Of a stretch of 64,000 nt of DNA, positions 41,050 to 50,421 are shown in pieces; the stretch's first letter is position 1, and each line of letters starts with the position of its first letter. A model generated the notes under the pieces. It had not been told where the DNA came from. It did not search any database and worked only from the letters and a program-made list of their open reading frames with translations. The stretch comes from Hyphomicrobiales bacterium (GTDB taxonomy: Bacteria > Pseudomonadota > Alphaproteobacteria > Rhizobiales > Rhizobiaceae), in the NCBI GenBank assembly GCA_900466475.1, contig UBMI01000009.1, positions 488,480 to 552,479 of the forward strand, read 5' to 3'. The translations under genes were made by a program, and so were the position numbers.

Positions 41050-41517
41050 ATGTCCGATCAAATCGCAACGCGTCTCTCGGAAATGGGGATAACCCTGCCC
41101 GAAGCTGCCGCACCCGCCGCAAATTACGTCCCCTATGTCATCAGCGGCAATCTGCTCACCATCTCCGGCCAGCTGCCGCTTGAAGACGGCAAGGTCGCCG
41201 TGTCGGGCCATCTCGGCAAGAATGTCGATGTCGCCACCGGCCAGCGCGCGGCAGAGCTTTGCGCCATCAATATTCTCGCTCAGGCAAAGGCGGCTCTCGG
41301 CGGCGACCTCGGCCGCATCCGCCGCGTCATCAAGCTCAACGGCTTCGTTGCCTCGACGCCTGATTTCATCGAACAGCACCTTGTCATCAACGGTGCTTCG
41401 AACCTGATTGCCAACGTACTTGGCGAAGCCGGCAAACATGCCCGCGCTGCCGTCGGCATGGCAGCCCTGCCCCTTGGTGCTGCAGTCGAAATCGATGCTA
41501 TCATGGAAATCGCATAA
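41050..41517 (+). CDS. RidA/YjgF-family protein
   Basis: This 155-residue protein belongs to the RidA superfamily, whose best-known members hydrolyse reactive enamine/imine intermediates. It resembles the longer RidA-like subgroup (YjgF_like with an N-terminal extension of about 25 residues), with LGKNVDVATGQRAAELCAIN and ARAAVGMAALPLGAAVEIDA, where the family Arg is present. The start at 41050 follows a GAGACG ribosome-like run. Its stop codon shares bases with the next ATG (TAATG). Confidence 0.9.
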   Translation: MSDQIATRLSEMGITLPEAAAPAANYVPYVISGNLLTISGQLPLEDGKVAVSGHLGKNVDVATGQRAAELCAINILAQAKAALGGDLGRIRRVIKLNGFVASTPDFIEQHLVINGASNLIANVLGEAGKHARAAVGMAALPLGAAVEIDAIMEIA

Positions 41518-42236
41518 TGACGAATGCCGCCTGGATCAAAGAGCTGCCGGTTGCGCACCGTGGCTATCACGACCTCAACAATACCGTCTGGGAAAACACG
41601 CTCTCGGCTTTTTCACGAGCCGTCGAAGCAGGCTTTGCCATCGAATGCGATCTGCATTACGCGTCGGATGGCGTGCCAATCATCTTTCATGACGAAGATC
41701 TGGAACGTCTCTGCAACCTGAAGGGCGACGTGCGTGAGCGGACCTCCGGGGAGCTCGGGCTGATCGCCATCGGTGGCACGAAGGACAAGGTGCCGACACT
41801 GAAGCAGCTTCTCAACCTCGTGCAGGGCAAGGTGCCGCTGGTTCTGGAACTCAAGGGCCGTGAGGCCGATGACGAAGGCTTTGCCGAAAGCGTTCTCGAA
41901 GTCCTCGAGGGCTATGAAGGCAAGGTCGCGCTGATGAGCTTCGACCATTGGCTGCTGAAGGACCTGAAGGAGCTCGGCGCCCCCTACCCGGTCGGGCTGA
42001 CGGCCAACGGCAACACGGCGGAAGAATATGCCACGCATGAGAAGGCGATGGAACTCGGTCTCGATTTCATCTCCTATTATTATGCGGACCTGCCGAACTC
42101 TTTCATCTCGCGCCAGCGCGACAAGGGCATTCCTGTCATAACCTGGACAGTCCGTGACGAAGATGCCCGCAAGCGCACCTTCGACAATGCCGACCAAATG
42201 ACTTTCGAGGGCTTCGATCCGCGCGCGGCGGTTTGA
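41517..42236 (+). CDS. Glycerophosphodiester phosphodiesterase family protein
   Basis: The 239-residue cytoplasmic protein has the GDPD signature PVAHRGYHDLNNTVWENTLS near the N-terminus, EC-DLHYASDGVPIIFHDEDL with the metal-binding His, and VLELKGREADD. It would hydrolyse glycerophosphodiesters from phospholipid turnover to glycerol 3-phosphate. No signal peptide, so the substrate is intracellular or imported. It is coupled to the RidA gene by a one-base overlap. Confidence 0.9.
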   Translation: MTNAAWIKELPVAHRGYHDLNNTVWENTLSAFSRAVEAGFAIECDLHYASDGVPIIFHDEDLERLCNLKGDVRERTSGELGLIAIGGTKDKVPTLKQLLNLVQGKVPLVLELKGREADDEGFAESVLEVLEGYEGKVALMSFDHWLLKDLKELGAPYPVGLTANGNTAEEYATHEKAMELGLDFISYYYADLPNSFISRQRDKGIPVITWTVRDEDARKRTFDNADQMTFEGFDPRAAV

Positions 42237-42270
42237 CGCTCGCTTTTTCGACAAGATCGTGCGCAGACTG

Positions 42271-42290
42271 GGAGGGAGCCCGCTCCCTCC
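42271..42290 (+). repeat. Short perfect inverted repeat between GDPD and the next gene
   Basis: Arms GGAGGGAGC and GCTCCCTCC are separated by only two bases, 35 bases past the GDPD stop. There is no T-run, so it is not a standard terminator. Confidence 0.5.
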
Positions 42291-42314
42291 TCCCAACGGC
42301 TTCGCATTTGCTTC

Positions 42315-43517
42315 ATGACAGACGAATCGTCAGACGAACTTTCCATTCGCATCGAGCGATCTTTCACCGCGATTTCCCCCGAGCGCTGGTCCAGGCTTTC
42401 GGGAGCATCGAGGGCGTGCGACACCGTCGCCTATAACCCCTTCGTGTCGCATGCCTTTCTCTCGTCACTGGAAGAATCCGGCTCGGCCACCGCCCAGACG
42501 GGCTGGCTCGGCCACCACATGCTTCTGGAGACGGACAAGGGCGAGCTCGTCGGCGCCCTGACCGGCTATCTCAAGAACCACAGCCAGGGCGAATATGTCT
42601 TCGACCATGGCTGGGCCGACGCTTTTGAACGGGCCGGCGGCAGCTATTATCCGAAGCTGCAATGCTCGATCCCCTTCACGCCCGCGACCGGTCCGCGTCT
42701 GCTGGTAGCCGATGGATTTGCAAGACTGCCAATACAGAATGCCATGGCGGAAAGCCTCAAGGAGGTGGTCCGCCGCCTCGATATTTCCTCGGCGCATATC
42801 ACTTTCGTGCCCGAGGACGAGATGTCGGTCTTCGACACCGACGGCTATCTCCATCGCACGGACAAGCAGTTCCATTTCATCAATGAAGGTTATGCCAACC
42901 ACGATGAATTCCTGGAAACGCTCGCCTCCCGCAAGCGCAAGGCACTCCGCAGGGAGCGTCGAACGGCGGTGGAGAACGGCATTTCCATCGACTGGCTGAC
43001 GGGACGGGATCTGACCGAAAAGATCTGGGACCAGTTCTTTGCCTTCTACATGGATACTGGCGGCCGCAAATGGGGGCGGCCCTATCTGACGCGCAAATTC
43101 TATTCGCTGATCGGCGAGCGGATGGCTGACGACATCCTGCTCGTCATGGCAAAACGCGAAGGCCGCTATGTTGCAGGCGCCATCAACTTCATCGGCGGCG
43201 ATACGCTCTACGGGCGGCACTGGGGCTGCATCGAGGACCATCCCTTCCTGCATTTCGAGGTCTGCTACCATCAGGCCATCGATTTCGCACTGGAAAAGGG
43301 CCTCAAGAAAGTGGAGGCAGGCGCGCAGGGCGAACATAAGCTTGCCCGCGGCTACCTGCCGGTGACAACACATTCCGCCCATTATATCGCCCATGCGGGA
43401 TTGCGGCGTGCGGTTTCCGACTATCTCGAGCGTGAGCGAGAGGATGTCGAATACATGAATGAGATGCTTGCCGAGCATACGCCCTTCCGCAAGGGCGAAC
43501 GGCTGCAGGAGGATTGA
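42315..43517 (+). CDS. GNAT/FemAB-like acyltransferase (DUF482 / peptidogalycan-type family)
   Basis: The 400-residue protein matches the DUF482 family of FemAB-like double-GNAT proteins: ACDTVAYNPFVSHAFLSSLE near the N-terminus, YPKLQCSIPFTPATGPRLL, and LYGRHWGCIEDHPFLHFEVC with EAGAQGEHKLARGYLPV in the second half. Relatives are thought to transfer amino-acyl or acyl groups, possibly to cell-wall or lipid acceptors; the substrate is unknown. It is in the same orientation as GDPD and HIT and may share their transcript. Confidence 0.82.
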   Translation: MTDESSDELSIRIERSFTAISPERWSRLSGASRACDTVAYNPFVSHAFLSSLEESGSATAQTGWLGHHMLLETDKGELVGALTGYLKNHSQGEYVFDHGWADAFERAGGSYYPKLQCSIPFTPATGPRLLVADGFARLPIQNAMAESLKEVVRRLDISSAHITFVPEDEMSVFDTDGYLHRTDKQFHFINEGYANHDEFLETLASRKRKALRRERRTAVENGISIDWLTGRDLTEKIWDQFFAFYMDTGGRKWGRPYLTRKFYSLIGERMADDILLVMAKREGRYVAGAINFIGGDTLYGRHWGCIEDHPFLHFEVCYHQAIDFALEKGLKKVEAGAQGEHKLARGYLPVTTHSAHYIAHAGLRRAVSDYLEREREDVEYMNEMLAEHTPFRKGERLQED

Positions 43518-43568
43518 CGCGCTTGCCTCCGCCGCGCTACGCGATGGGAAACACGAGGAGATTTCGCC

Positions 43569-43997
43569 ATGACCAGCGCCGCCTATGACGACAACAATAT
43601 CTTCGCCAAGATCCTGCGCGGTGAAATCCCGTCACATCGCGTCTACGAGGACGACAAGACCGTTGTCTTCATGGATGTGATGCCGCAAGCGCCGGGCCAT
43701 GTTCTGGTCCTGCCGAAGGCACCTTCCCGCAATATCTTCGATGCCGACCCCGCTTCCCTTTCCCATACGATCACCGTCGTCCAGAAAGTCGCCAATGCGG
43801 TCAAGGAAGCCTTCGACGCTGATGGTGTGTTCATCGCCCAGTTCAACGAGCCGGCGGCGGGCCAGACCGTTTTCCACCTGCATTTCCATGTCATCCCGCG
43901 GCACGAGGGCGTGGCGCTCAAGCCGCATTCCGGCAAGATGGAGGACGGCGCTGTGCTTGCCGCCAATGCAGAGAAGATCAAGGCGGAACTCGCGTAA
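43569..43997 (+). CDS. HIT-family nucleotide-binding protein
   Basis: The 142-residue protein carries the histidine triad FHLHFHVIPR close to the C-terminus, and the N-terminal IFAKILRGEIPSHRVYED of Hint-like hydrolases. Such enzymes cleave nucleoside phosphoramidates or dinucleotides. A GAGGAG ribosome site precedes the ATG. It lies 51 bases downstream of the DUF482 gene and 59 bases before the Dabb gene. Confidence 0.92.
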   Translation: MTSAAYDDNNIFAKILRGEIPSHRVYEDDKTVVFMDVMPQAPGHVLVLPKAPSRNIFDADPASLSHTITVVQKVANAVKEAFDADGVFIAQFNEPAAGQTVFHLHFHVIPRHEGVALKPHSGKMEDGAVLAANAEKIKAELA

Positions 43998-44056
43998 CGG
44001 AAACGCCAGCCCATTTTTCGAAATGCCAAATTGCTTCATTGATTTAGGAGAAAACC

Positions 44057-44347
44057 ATGATCCGCCACACTGTTGCGTTCCGCCTCAAGCACCCTGCCGG
44101 ATCCGCTGAAGAGAAGGCTTTCCTGGGAGAGGCACTGACACTCCGGCAGATCCCGAGTGTCAGAAATTTCGAGCAACTACGCCAGACAAGCCCGAAGAAC
44201 GATTTCACCTTCGGCTTCTCGATGGAGTTCGACGATCAGGCCGGCTACGACGCCTATAACGTCCACCCGCTGCATGTTGCCTTCGTGCGCGATCGCTGGG
44301 TGCCCGAGGTCTCGGATTTCCTCGAGATCGACTACGCGAAGCTCTGA
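44057..44347 (+). CDS. Dabb-family (stress-responsive A/B barrel) protein
   Basis: The 96-residue protein is one dimeric alpha+beta barrel domain: MIRHTVAFRLKHPAGSAEEK at the N-terminus, then FTFGFSMEFDDQAGYDAYNVHPLHVAFV. The family is found in stress-induced plant proteins and many bacteria, with varied or unknown functions. A TTAGGAG ribosome site precedes the start. The gene ends just before the bidirectional hairpin facing clpA. Confidence 0.88.
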   Translation: MIRHTVAFRLKHPAGSAEEKAFLGEALTLRQIPSVRNFEQLRQTSPKNDFTFGFSMEFDDQAGYDAYNVHPLHVAFVRDRWVPEVSDFLEIDYAKL

Positions 44348-44366
44348 ACATTGTGCTAAAAACAAC

Positions 44367-44390
44367 AAAGGCCGCTTCTCAGCGGCCTTT
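44367..44390. terminator. Bidirectional terminator between Dabb gene and clpA
   Basis: Perfect 10-base arms AAAGGCCGCT / AGCGGCCTTT around a TCTC loop, with A and T runs on either side. It lies between convergent genes and can end both transcripts. Confidence 0.88.
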
Positions 44391-44411
44391 ATTTATTATC
44401 AGTCCCGAAGC

Positions 44412-46904
44412 TTACTTCTTGCGCGGAACCTTCGGAACCGTCGAGCCCTTCTTGGGAGCGTCGCGGACTTCAGGCTCAGGCTGCGGCACGGTCTTCGCCT
44501 TCGTCTTCTTGACCGGCTTGGTCTTCAGCTCGCCATCATCCTCGTCGGTCGCTTCCGGATGAACCAGTTCGGCTTCCGGCTTCGGCTTGATGGGGGCCGT
44601 TTCCGGAATGGCTTCCAGAATGAGGCCGGGCTTGCCGTCTTCCTTCGTGCCGACGGTGACATTGACGACGCCGCCCTTCTTCAGCTTGCCGAAGAGGATT
44701 TCGTTCGCCAGCGGCTTCTTGATGGCATCCTGGATCACGCGGGCAAGCGGGCGGGCGCCCATCTTCTCGTCGTAACCCTTTTCCGAAAGCCAGGCGATCG
44801 CATCCTCGTGCAGGTCGAAGGTGACGTTGCGTTCCGAGAGCTGAGCTTCCAGCTGCATGATGAACTTCTGCACGACCTTGTGAATGACGGCCGTCGGCAG
44901 CGGCGCGAACGGGATGATCGCGTCGAGACGGTTGCGGAATTCCGGCGTGAACAGGCGGGTCAGTGCCTCTTCGTCTTCGCCGGTACGCTTGGACGAACCG
45001 AAGCCGATCGCGGCCTTGGCCATTTCCGAAGCGCCCGCGTTGGTCGTCATAATCAAAACGACGTTGCGGAAGTCGATCTTCTTGCCGTTATGGTCGGTCA
45101 GCGTGCCGTGGTCCATGACCTGCAAGAGGATATTGTAGATATCCGGATGGGCCTTTTCGATTTCGTCGAGCAGGACCACGCAATGCGGATGCTGGTCGAC
45201 GCCATCGGTCAGAAGGCCGCCCTGATCAAAACCGACATAGCCGGGAGGTGCACCGAGCAGACGGGAAACCGTATGCCGCTCCATATATTCCGACATGTCG
45301 AAGCGCAGCATCTCGACGCCGAGCGAGGCGGCAAGCTGCTTGGCGACTTCCGTCTTGCCGACACCAGTGGGGCCGGAGAAGACGTAAGCACCGATCGGCT
45401 TGTTCGGCTCGCGCAGGCCGGCACGTGCCAGCTTGATCGAGGTGGACAGGGCTTCGATCGCCGTATCCTGACCATAGACCACCGAGCGCAGTTCCTGCTC
45501 GAGATTGGCAAGAACGGCTTCGTCGTCCTTCGAGACGGTCTTCGCCGGGATGCGGGCCATCGTCGCAATCGTCGCTTCGATCTCCTTTTCGGTGATCAGC
45601 TTGCGGCGCTTTGACGGCGGCAGCAGCATCTGGGCCGCACCGGTCTCATCGATGACGTCGATCGCCTTATCCGGCAGCTTGCGGTCCGAGATGTAACGGG
45701 CCGAGAGTTCGACAGCCGTCTTGATCGCCTCGTTCGAGTAGCGCAGGTGGTGGTATTCTTCGAAATAGGGCTTCAGACCCTTCATGATCTCGATCGCATC
45801 ATCGATCGACGGCTCGTTGACGTCGATCTTCTGGAAGCGACGGACCAGCGCCCGATCCTTTTCGAAGAACTGGCGATATTCCTTGTAGGTGGTCGAACCG
45901 ATGCAGCGGATCGCTCCAGAAGACAGGGCCGGCTTCAAGAGGTTCGAGGCATCCATGGCGCCGCCCGACGTTGCACCCGCGCCAATGACGGTGTGGATTT
46001 CGTCGATGAACAGCACAGCGCCCGGATATTCTTCCAGTTCCTTGACGACCTGCTTCAGGCGCTCTTCGAAGTCGCCGCGATACCGTGTGCCGGCAAGCAG
46101 CGTGCCCATGTCGAGCGAGAAGATGGTGGCGTCAGCCAGTGCTTCCGGCACCTTGCCTTCGACGATGCGCTTGGCGAGGCCTTCAGCAATGGCAGTCTTG
46201 CCGACGCCGGGATCCCCGACATAGAGCGGGTTGTTCTTGGAGCGGCGGCACAGGATCTGGATGGTCCGGTTGACCTCGGCGTGACGGCCGATCAGCGGGT
46301 CGATCTTGCCGCCCTTGGCCTTCTCGTTGAGGTTCACGCAGTAAGCCTTCAGGGCGTCCTGCTGCTTCTTCGGCCCGCCTTCTTCCTCATTGCCGCCGCG
46401 TGCGGTCGGCTTGGATTCAGACTCATCCTCAGCGCCGCGCGGCGGCCGGTTCTCGGATGCGCCGGGGCGCTTTCCAATGCCGTGGGAGATGTAGTTGACG
46501 GCATCGTAGCGGGTCATTTCCTGCTCCTGCAGGAAATAGGCAGCATGGCTTTCACGCTCGGCGAAGATCGCAACCAGCACGTTGGCGCCGGTTACTTCCT
46601 CGCGGCCCGAAGACTGGACATGGATCACCGCACGCTGAATGACGCGCTGGAAGCCGGAGGTCGGCTTGGAGTCCTCGTCATAGCCGGTGACCAGGTTGGA
46701 GAGTTCGTTATCGACATATTCCAGGAGCGTTTTACGGAGCGCGTCGAGGTCGACATTGCAGGCACCCATGACCGCAGCCGCATCGGCATCGTCGATCAGG
46801 GCGAGCAGCAGATGCTCGAGCGTCGCATATTCATGATGCCGCTCGTTGGCAAAGGTCAGTGCCTGATGGAGCGCCTTCTCAAGACTAGGCGAAAATGTTG
46901 GCAC
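44412..46904 (-). CDS. clpA: ATP-dependent Clp protease ATP-binding subunit ClpA
   Basis: ClpA unfolds substrates for ClpP. The 830-residue protein has the Clp_N double repeat ([18 protein letters not shown]), a first AAA+ module with Walker [14 protein letters not shown], a second with [13 protein letters not shown], and the D2-small domain. The last 60 residues are a Lys/Pro/Glu-rich tail not seen in E. coli ClpA. The start is taken as GTG at 46904, which follows a GAGGAA ribosome site and gives the usual [12 protein letters not shown] beginning; no ATG fits. It follows clpS by 10 bases. Confidence 0.95.
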   Translation of the reverse strand: MPTFSPSLEKALHQALTFANERHHEYATLEHLLLALIDDADAAAVMGACNVDLDALRKTLLEYVDNELSNLVTGYDEDSKPTSGFQRVIQRAVIHVQSSGREEVTGANVLVAIFAERESHAAYFLQEQEMTRYDAVNYISHGIGKRPGASENRPPRGAEDESESKPTARGGNEEEGGPKKQQDALKAYCVNLNEKAKGGKIDPLIGRHAEVNRTIQILCRRSKNNPLYVGDPGVGKTAIAEGLAKRIVEGKVPEALADATIFSLDMGTLLAGTRYRGDFEERLKQVVKELEEYPGAVLFIDEIHTVIGAGATSGGAMDASNLLKPALSSGAIRCIGSTTYKEYRQFFEKDRALVRRFQKIDVNEPSIDDAIEIMKGLKPYFEEYHHLRYSNEAIKTAVELSARYISDRKLPDKAIDVIDETGAAQMLLPPSKRRKLITEKEIEATIATMARIPAKTVSKDDEAVLANLEQELRSVVYGQDTAIEALSTSIKLARAGLREPNKPIGAYVFSGPTGVGKTEVAKQLAASLGVEMLRFDMSEYMERHTVSRLLGAPPGYVGFDQGGLLTDGVDQHPHCVVLLDEIEKAHPDIYNILLQVMDHGTLTDHNGKKIDFRNVVLIMTTNAGASEMAKAAIGFGSSKRTGEDEEALTRLFTPEFRNRLDAIIPFAPLPTAVIHKVVQKFIMQLEAQLSERNVTFDLHEDAIAWLSEKGYDEKMGARPLARVIQDAIKKPLANEILFGKLKKGGVVNVTVGTKEDGKPGLILEAIPETAPIKPKPEAELVHPEATDEDDGELKTKPVKKTKAKTVPQPEPEVRDAPKKGSTVPKVPRKK

Positions 46905-46914
46905 GTTCAGTTCC

Positions 46915-47265
46915 TCACTTCTTTTCCATGACGCATTGCAGCGGATGCTGATGCTGCCGGGCAAAGTCCATCACCTGGCTCACCTTGGTCTCCGCTACCT
47001 CGTATGTGAATATTCCGCATTCGCCGACGCCATGGTTATGGACATGCAACATGATGCGGGTGGCACTTTCCCGATCCTTTTGAAAAAAACGCTCCAGGAT
47101 ATGGATGACGAATTCCATTGGGGTGTAGTCGTCATTCAAAAGCAGTACGCGATAAACGTTGGGCTTCTTGGTCTTCGGCTTGGTGCGCGTGATGACCGAG
47201 GTTCGATTTCCGTTGTCCCCGTTCCTTTCGCTGTCGTTCTGCATCCGGATCGGTTTGGCGATCAT
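46915..47265 (-). CDS. clpS: Clp protease adaptor ClpS
   Basis: ClpS delivers N-end-rule substrates to ClpAP. The 116 residues have a disordered N-terminal extension rich in Asn and Arg, then the core [20 protein letters not shown] and [20 protein letters not shown], including the residues that bind ClpA and N-degrons. Two in-frame ATG codons exist at 47271 and 47265; the second is 9 bases after the GAGGAA ribosome site and is preferred. It precedes clpA as the first gene of the pair. Confidence 0.94.
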   Translation of the reverse strand: MIAKPIRMQNDSERNGDNGNRTSVITRTKPKTKKPNVYRVLLLNDDYTPMEFVIHILERFFQKDRESATRIMLHVHNHGVGECGIFTYEVAETKVSQVMDFARQHQHPLQCVMEKK

Positions 47266-47460
47266 TTTCATTCATTCCTCAATCAATCCGGCGAGCAGCA
47301 TGGGAGGGGTGCTTTCCCGCCGAATATCTGAAACACTAAGGTAGTTCATAATAGAGCGATTTTAAGCCCCTTGTTTCCGACTGCAATCACAATTCCGCAG
47401 GACTTGACGCAAAGGCCAAAAAAGTCTGCGTAAAAACCGGAGCATGCTTCGGGAAACAAA

Positions 47461-47492
47461 AAAGACCGGCCGCAAATGCGGTGCCGGTCTTT
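47461..47492 (-). terminator. Terminator of the phasin gene
   Basis: Arms AAAGACCGGC / GCCGGTCTTT enclose a 12-base middle with its own short pairing; a T-run follows on the minus strand. It lies 36 bases past the phasin stop. Confidence 0.8.
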
Positions 47493-47528
47493 GATTTTCA
47501 ATAGGTGGGGCGCGATGCGCCACCAGAT

Positions 47529-47897
47529 TTATGCGGCGGCAGGGGTTACCGGAGAGGCTTTCGAGACCTTGGCGGCAGCGGCAGCCATCGGCGTCTCGTA
47601 GGGCTTATAAGCATTTTTGGCGAGATCGGCATACATTTCGCCGAGCCTGGTCGCCTCAGTGATGAAAGCCTCATAGGAAGACTTCGCATAACTGGTCTGC
47701 AATTCGAAGGCCGCCTCGAAGCTCTTTACGCCCGACAGCGTCTCGAAATGGGTGACGGCATCCTGAAAGGACTTCTTGGAATATTCGGCCGCCTCAGAGG
47801 CGATCGCCTGAAAACCCTTGGCGGTATCGGAATAGCTCTTGAGCACCGAGTCCACGGTTTCCTTGCTCTTCCGGTTCGCATCGTCGAAATTGAACAT
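47529..47897 (-). CDS. Phasin (polyhydroxybutyrate granule-associated protein)
   Basis: Phasins coat PHB granules and affect their size. This 122-residue protein is a helical phasin_2-type protein: MFNFDDANRKSKETVDSVLK, then TAKGFQAIASEAAEYSKKSF and a core ending in an Ala/Pro-rich tail (SKASPVTPAAA). The start at 47897 follows a GGAGGA ribosome site; upstream codons of the frame have no phasin character. The upstream region carries a TGC-rich palindrome that may bind a PhaR-type regulator. Confidence 0.9.
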   Translation of the reverse strand: MFNFDDANRKSKETVDSVLKSYSDTAKGFQAIASEAAEYSKKSFQDAVTHFETLSGVKSFEAAFELQTSYAKSSYEAFITEATRLGEMYADLAKNAYKPYETPMAAAAAKVSKASPVTPAAA

Positions 47898-47935
47898 GAC
47901 CATCCTCCAATTGGCTGTTGCAGGCAGAGGGTAGC

Positions 47936-47973
47936 TGCAACGCACAAAGAGTCAAGTAGTCTTGTGCATTGCA
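47936..47973. promoter_or_regulatory. TGC-rich palindrome upstream of the phasin gene (candidate PhaR/AniA operator)
   Basis: Arms TGCAACGCACAA and TTGTGCATTGCA pair with one mismatch around a 14-base loop. They start 39 bases upstream of the phasin start. PhaR regulators of phasin genes in Paracoccus and Rhodobacter bind TGC-rich sequences, so this is a candidate site, by inference only. Confidence 0.4.
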
Positions 47974-48130
47974 AAACATCCAGTGGTTGCAGTCAGTATT
48001 CACGCCAGAGACCGAATTTTTGGGCACGTCCGTCTTTTATTGATTTTGCTAAAATATATCAGCCGCATGCAACCGCAGGGTTAGCAGAAATTTTGGCGAA
48101 TACGCCCATTTGGCGGCGGCCGTCCAACAA

Positions 48131-48165
48131 AAAAGCCGCGCATCGCCCGGCGATGCGCGGCTTTT
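48131..48165 (-). terminator. Terminator of the DUF3126 gene
   Basis: A perfect 15-base stem, arms AAAAGCCGCGCATCG and CGATGCGCGGCTTTT, with a 5-base loop is followed by T residues on the minus strand, 19 bases past the stop. Confidence 0.9.
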
Positions 48166-48183
48166 GATCAACGTGACGTTCGA

Positions 48184-48387
48184 TCAGAGATCGACGTCGA
48201 GAATTGCCATCGAGAAATTGTAGGAACGGTCGCCGTCCTCGTCGTCGATGTAGATGACGCCCAGAAATTCTTCGCCAATATAGACTTCCGCGGAGTCGTT
48301 CTTGCGCGGGCGCGCCTTCACCACGATCTGCGGATTCAGCGTGCGTTTGAAATAGGCGTCGAGCTTCTTGATTTCTTCTGGCTTCAC
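48184..48387 (-). CDS. DUF3126-family protein
   Basis: This 67-residue alphaproteobacterial protein of unknown function starts with GTG (KPEEIKKLDAYFKRTLN) and has the conserved YIGEEFLGVIYIDDEDGDRSY. The family is small, soluble and mostly restricted to Rhizobiales and relatives, with no known activity. It lies downstream of cysE with a gap of about 140 bases, on the same strand, and is followed by its own strong terminator. Confidence 0.85.
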   Translation of the reverse strand: MKPEEIKKLDAYFKRTLNPQIVVKARPRKNDSAEVYIGEEFLGVIYIDDEDGDRSYNFSMAILDVDL

Positions 48388-48524
48388 TCTCTCATCTCCG
48401 TAAGCGATCTCGGTTGGCCGCTTCTTGCACAGGTAAAGCGGCGCTGTAAAGGTCGCGAGATCCTGTTAGCAATGACTGTCCCTGCCAGGATCTAGGCGCT
48501 TTTCCGCATTTTTCCAATGAAGGC

Positions 48525-49358
48525 TCAGATATCTGCGCCGATAACCTGATCCATGACGCGTGCCGGCTCCGAGCAGCCGGCCTCGCCGACGACCTTGGCG
48601 GGCACACCGGCCACTGTCGTCTTGGGCGGTACCGGCTTCAGCACGACCGACCCGGCGGCAACGCGCGAACAGAAGCCAATCTCGATATTGCCGAGAATCT
48701 TGGCACCCGCGCCGATCATCACGCCCGTTCCGATCTTCGGGTGACGGTCGGCGCCCTCCTTGCCGGTGCCACCGAGCGTGACGCCGTGCAGAATGGAGAC
48801 GTTGTCGCCGATGACAGCCGTTTCGCCGACCACGAGGCCGGTCGCATGGTCGAGAAAGATGCCCTTGCCGATGCGGGCGGCCGGATTGATGTCCGTCTGG
48901 AAGACACTGGAGGAGCGGCTCTGCAGATAAAGCGCGAAATCGCGACGGCCGCGGTTCAGCAGCCAATGCGCCAGCCGGTGCGTCTGCAGGGCGTGGAAGC
49001 CCTTGAAGTAGAGGACGGCTTCCATGAAACGCAGGCAGGCGGGGTCGCGATCATAGACTGCCTGAATATCCACGCGCAGGATCGAGCTCCATTCCGGCCA
49101 GTCGTCGAGCATTTCCTCAAAAGTCTGGCGCAGCAAGTTTGCCTGCATGTCGGGATGGTCGAGGCGCTCGCAGATGCGATGGATGACACATTCTTCAAGC
49201 GAGCGATGGTTGATGGCCGTCGAATAGAGGAAAGCCGCCAGCACCGGATCGCTTTCCGCCGCAAGGCGCGCTTCTTCTCGCAGACTGTCCCAGATAGGAT
49301 CCATCACTTTCAGCGGATGGGCTGCGTCCAGCGTGCGGATATCCGTCTTAGCGACCAT
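48525..49358 (-). CDS. cysE: Serine O-acetyltransferase
   Basis: CysE makes O-acetylserine for cysteine synthesis and is usually feedback inhibited by cysteine. The 277 residues have the helical N-terminal domain (PIWDSLREEARLAAESDPVL) and the left-handed beta-helix hexapeptide domain with DHATGLVVGETAVIGDNVSI, whose catalytic Asp-His is present. The start at 49358 follows an AGGAGG ribosome site, stronger support than the in-frame ATG 26 codons upstream. It is separated from DUF3126 by about 137 bases. Confidence 0.95.
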   Translation of the reverse strand: MVAKTDIRTLDAAHPLKVMDPIWDSLREEARLAAESDPVLAAFLYSTAINHRSLEECVIHRICERLDHPDMQANLLRQTFEEMLDDWPEWSSILRVDIQAVYDRDPACLRFMEAVLYFKGFHALQTHRLAHWLLNRGRRDFALYLQSRSSSVFQTDINPAARIGKGIFLDHATGLVVGETAVIGDNVSILHGVTLGGTGKEGADRHPKIGTGVMIGAGAKILGNIEIGFCSRVAAGSVVLKPVPPKTTVAGVPAKVVGEAGCSEPARVMDQVIGADI

Positions 49359-49489
49359 TTCCGGCCTCCTCATTTCCCGTTGGGATGCGATTATATAGAG
49401 GAAAACGCCGATAACATAAATGGGTGCCGAGGGCACACCGATTCAACGCTTTTTCCTGGAGATCACGATTATGTCACCCGCTGGCGACA

Positions 49490-50275
49490 TCAGCCGGCAG
49501 CAACCTTTGCGTAGAATTCCAGCACGGCTTTTTTGAACACCCGGTCACCCACGGCGAGCATGTGGTCGCGACCGGGGATATCCAGCGCTTCGGCATCGGG
49601 CATCAGCGCCGCGAGCTCCTGGGGGGAACCAGCGATATCGTCCTTGGTTCCGACCCCAATCAGGGTGGGCGCGTCGATCTTGCCCATATCAGCGCGGGCG
49701 ACAAGATCACGCGACCCCTTGATGCAGGCGGCAAGCGCCTCGCGGTCGCTCTTCGTCTGGTCGGCAAAAGCACGGAACATCTGGCCACGTGGATGGGTGA
49801 CATCGGCCAGAGAAGGAGCAAGCAGTGCATCGGCAATCGGATCCCAGTCGCCCACTCCGTCCGTCATGCCAATACCGAGGCCACCAAGCACCAGCGAGCG
49901 GACGCGGTTCGGATGGGCAAGTGCGGCAAAGACGGAGATGCGGGCGCCCATGGAGTAGCCCATCAGATTGGCCTCGGGGATACCGAGATGATCAAGCAGA
50001 GCGATCGCATCGCCCGCCATGAACCACGGCCTGTAAGCTTCGGCATTGCGCGGCTTGTCGCTGGCGCCATGACCTCGGTTGTCGATGGCGATGACACGAT
50101 AGCCGGCATCACCCAGCGTCTTCAGCCAGCCCGGATGAACCCAATTGACGTTGGCTGATGAGGCGAAACCATGAATCAGCAGCACCGGCGGGCCGGAGGG
50201 ATCGCCCTCATCAAAGAAAGCGAGTTTCAATCCATCATGCGTGAAGCTTGAAAATGCAGGCGTATTCAGGTTCAT
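49490..50275 (-). CDS. Alpha/beta hydrolase
   Basis: The 261-residue cytoplasmic hydrolase has the oxyanion-hole motif LLIHGFASSANVNW, a nucleophile elbow GYSMGARIS (Ser108), and a late His in IPGRDHMLAVGDRV. The closest general type is the esterase/lactonase branch (haloperoxidase-like hydrolases), but the substrate is unknown. The start at 50275 is chosen over an upstream in-frame ATG since the family begins with MNLNT-like residues before the first strand. It is upstream of cysE on the same strand but 131 bases apart. Confidence 0.86.
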   Translation of the reverse strand: MNLNTPAFSSFTHDGLKLAFFDEGDPSGPPVLLIHGFASSANVNWVHPGWLKTLGDAGYRVIAIDNRGHGASDKPRNAEAYRPWFMAGDAIALLDHLGIPEANLMGYSMGARISVFAALAHPNRVRSLVLGGLGIGMTDGVGDWDPIADALLAPSLADVTHPRGQMFRAFADQTKSDREALAACIKGSRDLVARADMGKIDAPTLIGVGTKDDIAGSPQELAALMPDAEALDIPGRDHMLAVGDRVFKKAVLEFYAKVAAG

Positions 50276-50421
50276 CGGGCCGTCCTTATTTGGCGCGACC
50301 ATAGTCGAGCGCCCCCCAAGCGGGAAGCCAAAAACTCGCAGGGGAGCCATGCTTTGGCACTACACTTTTGTTTCGAAGGCCTATAAGGTCCGCGCAGAAT
50401 TCAAAGCATTCGGAGACAGAC

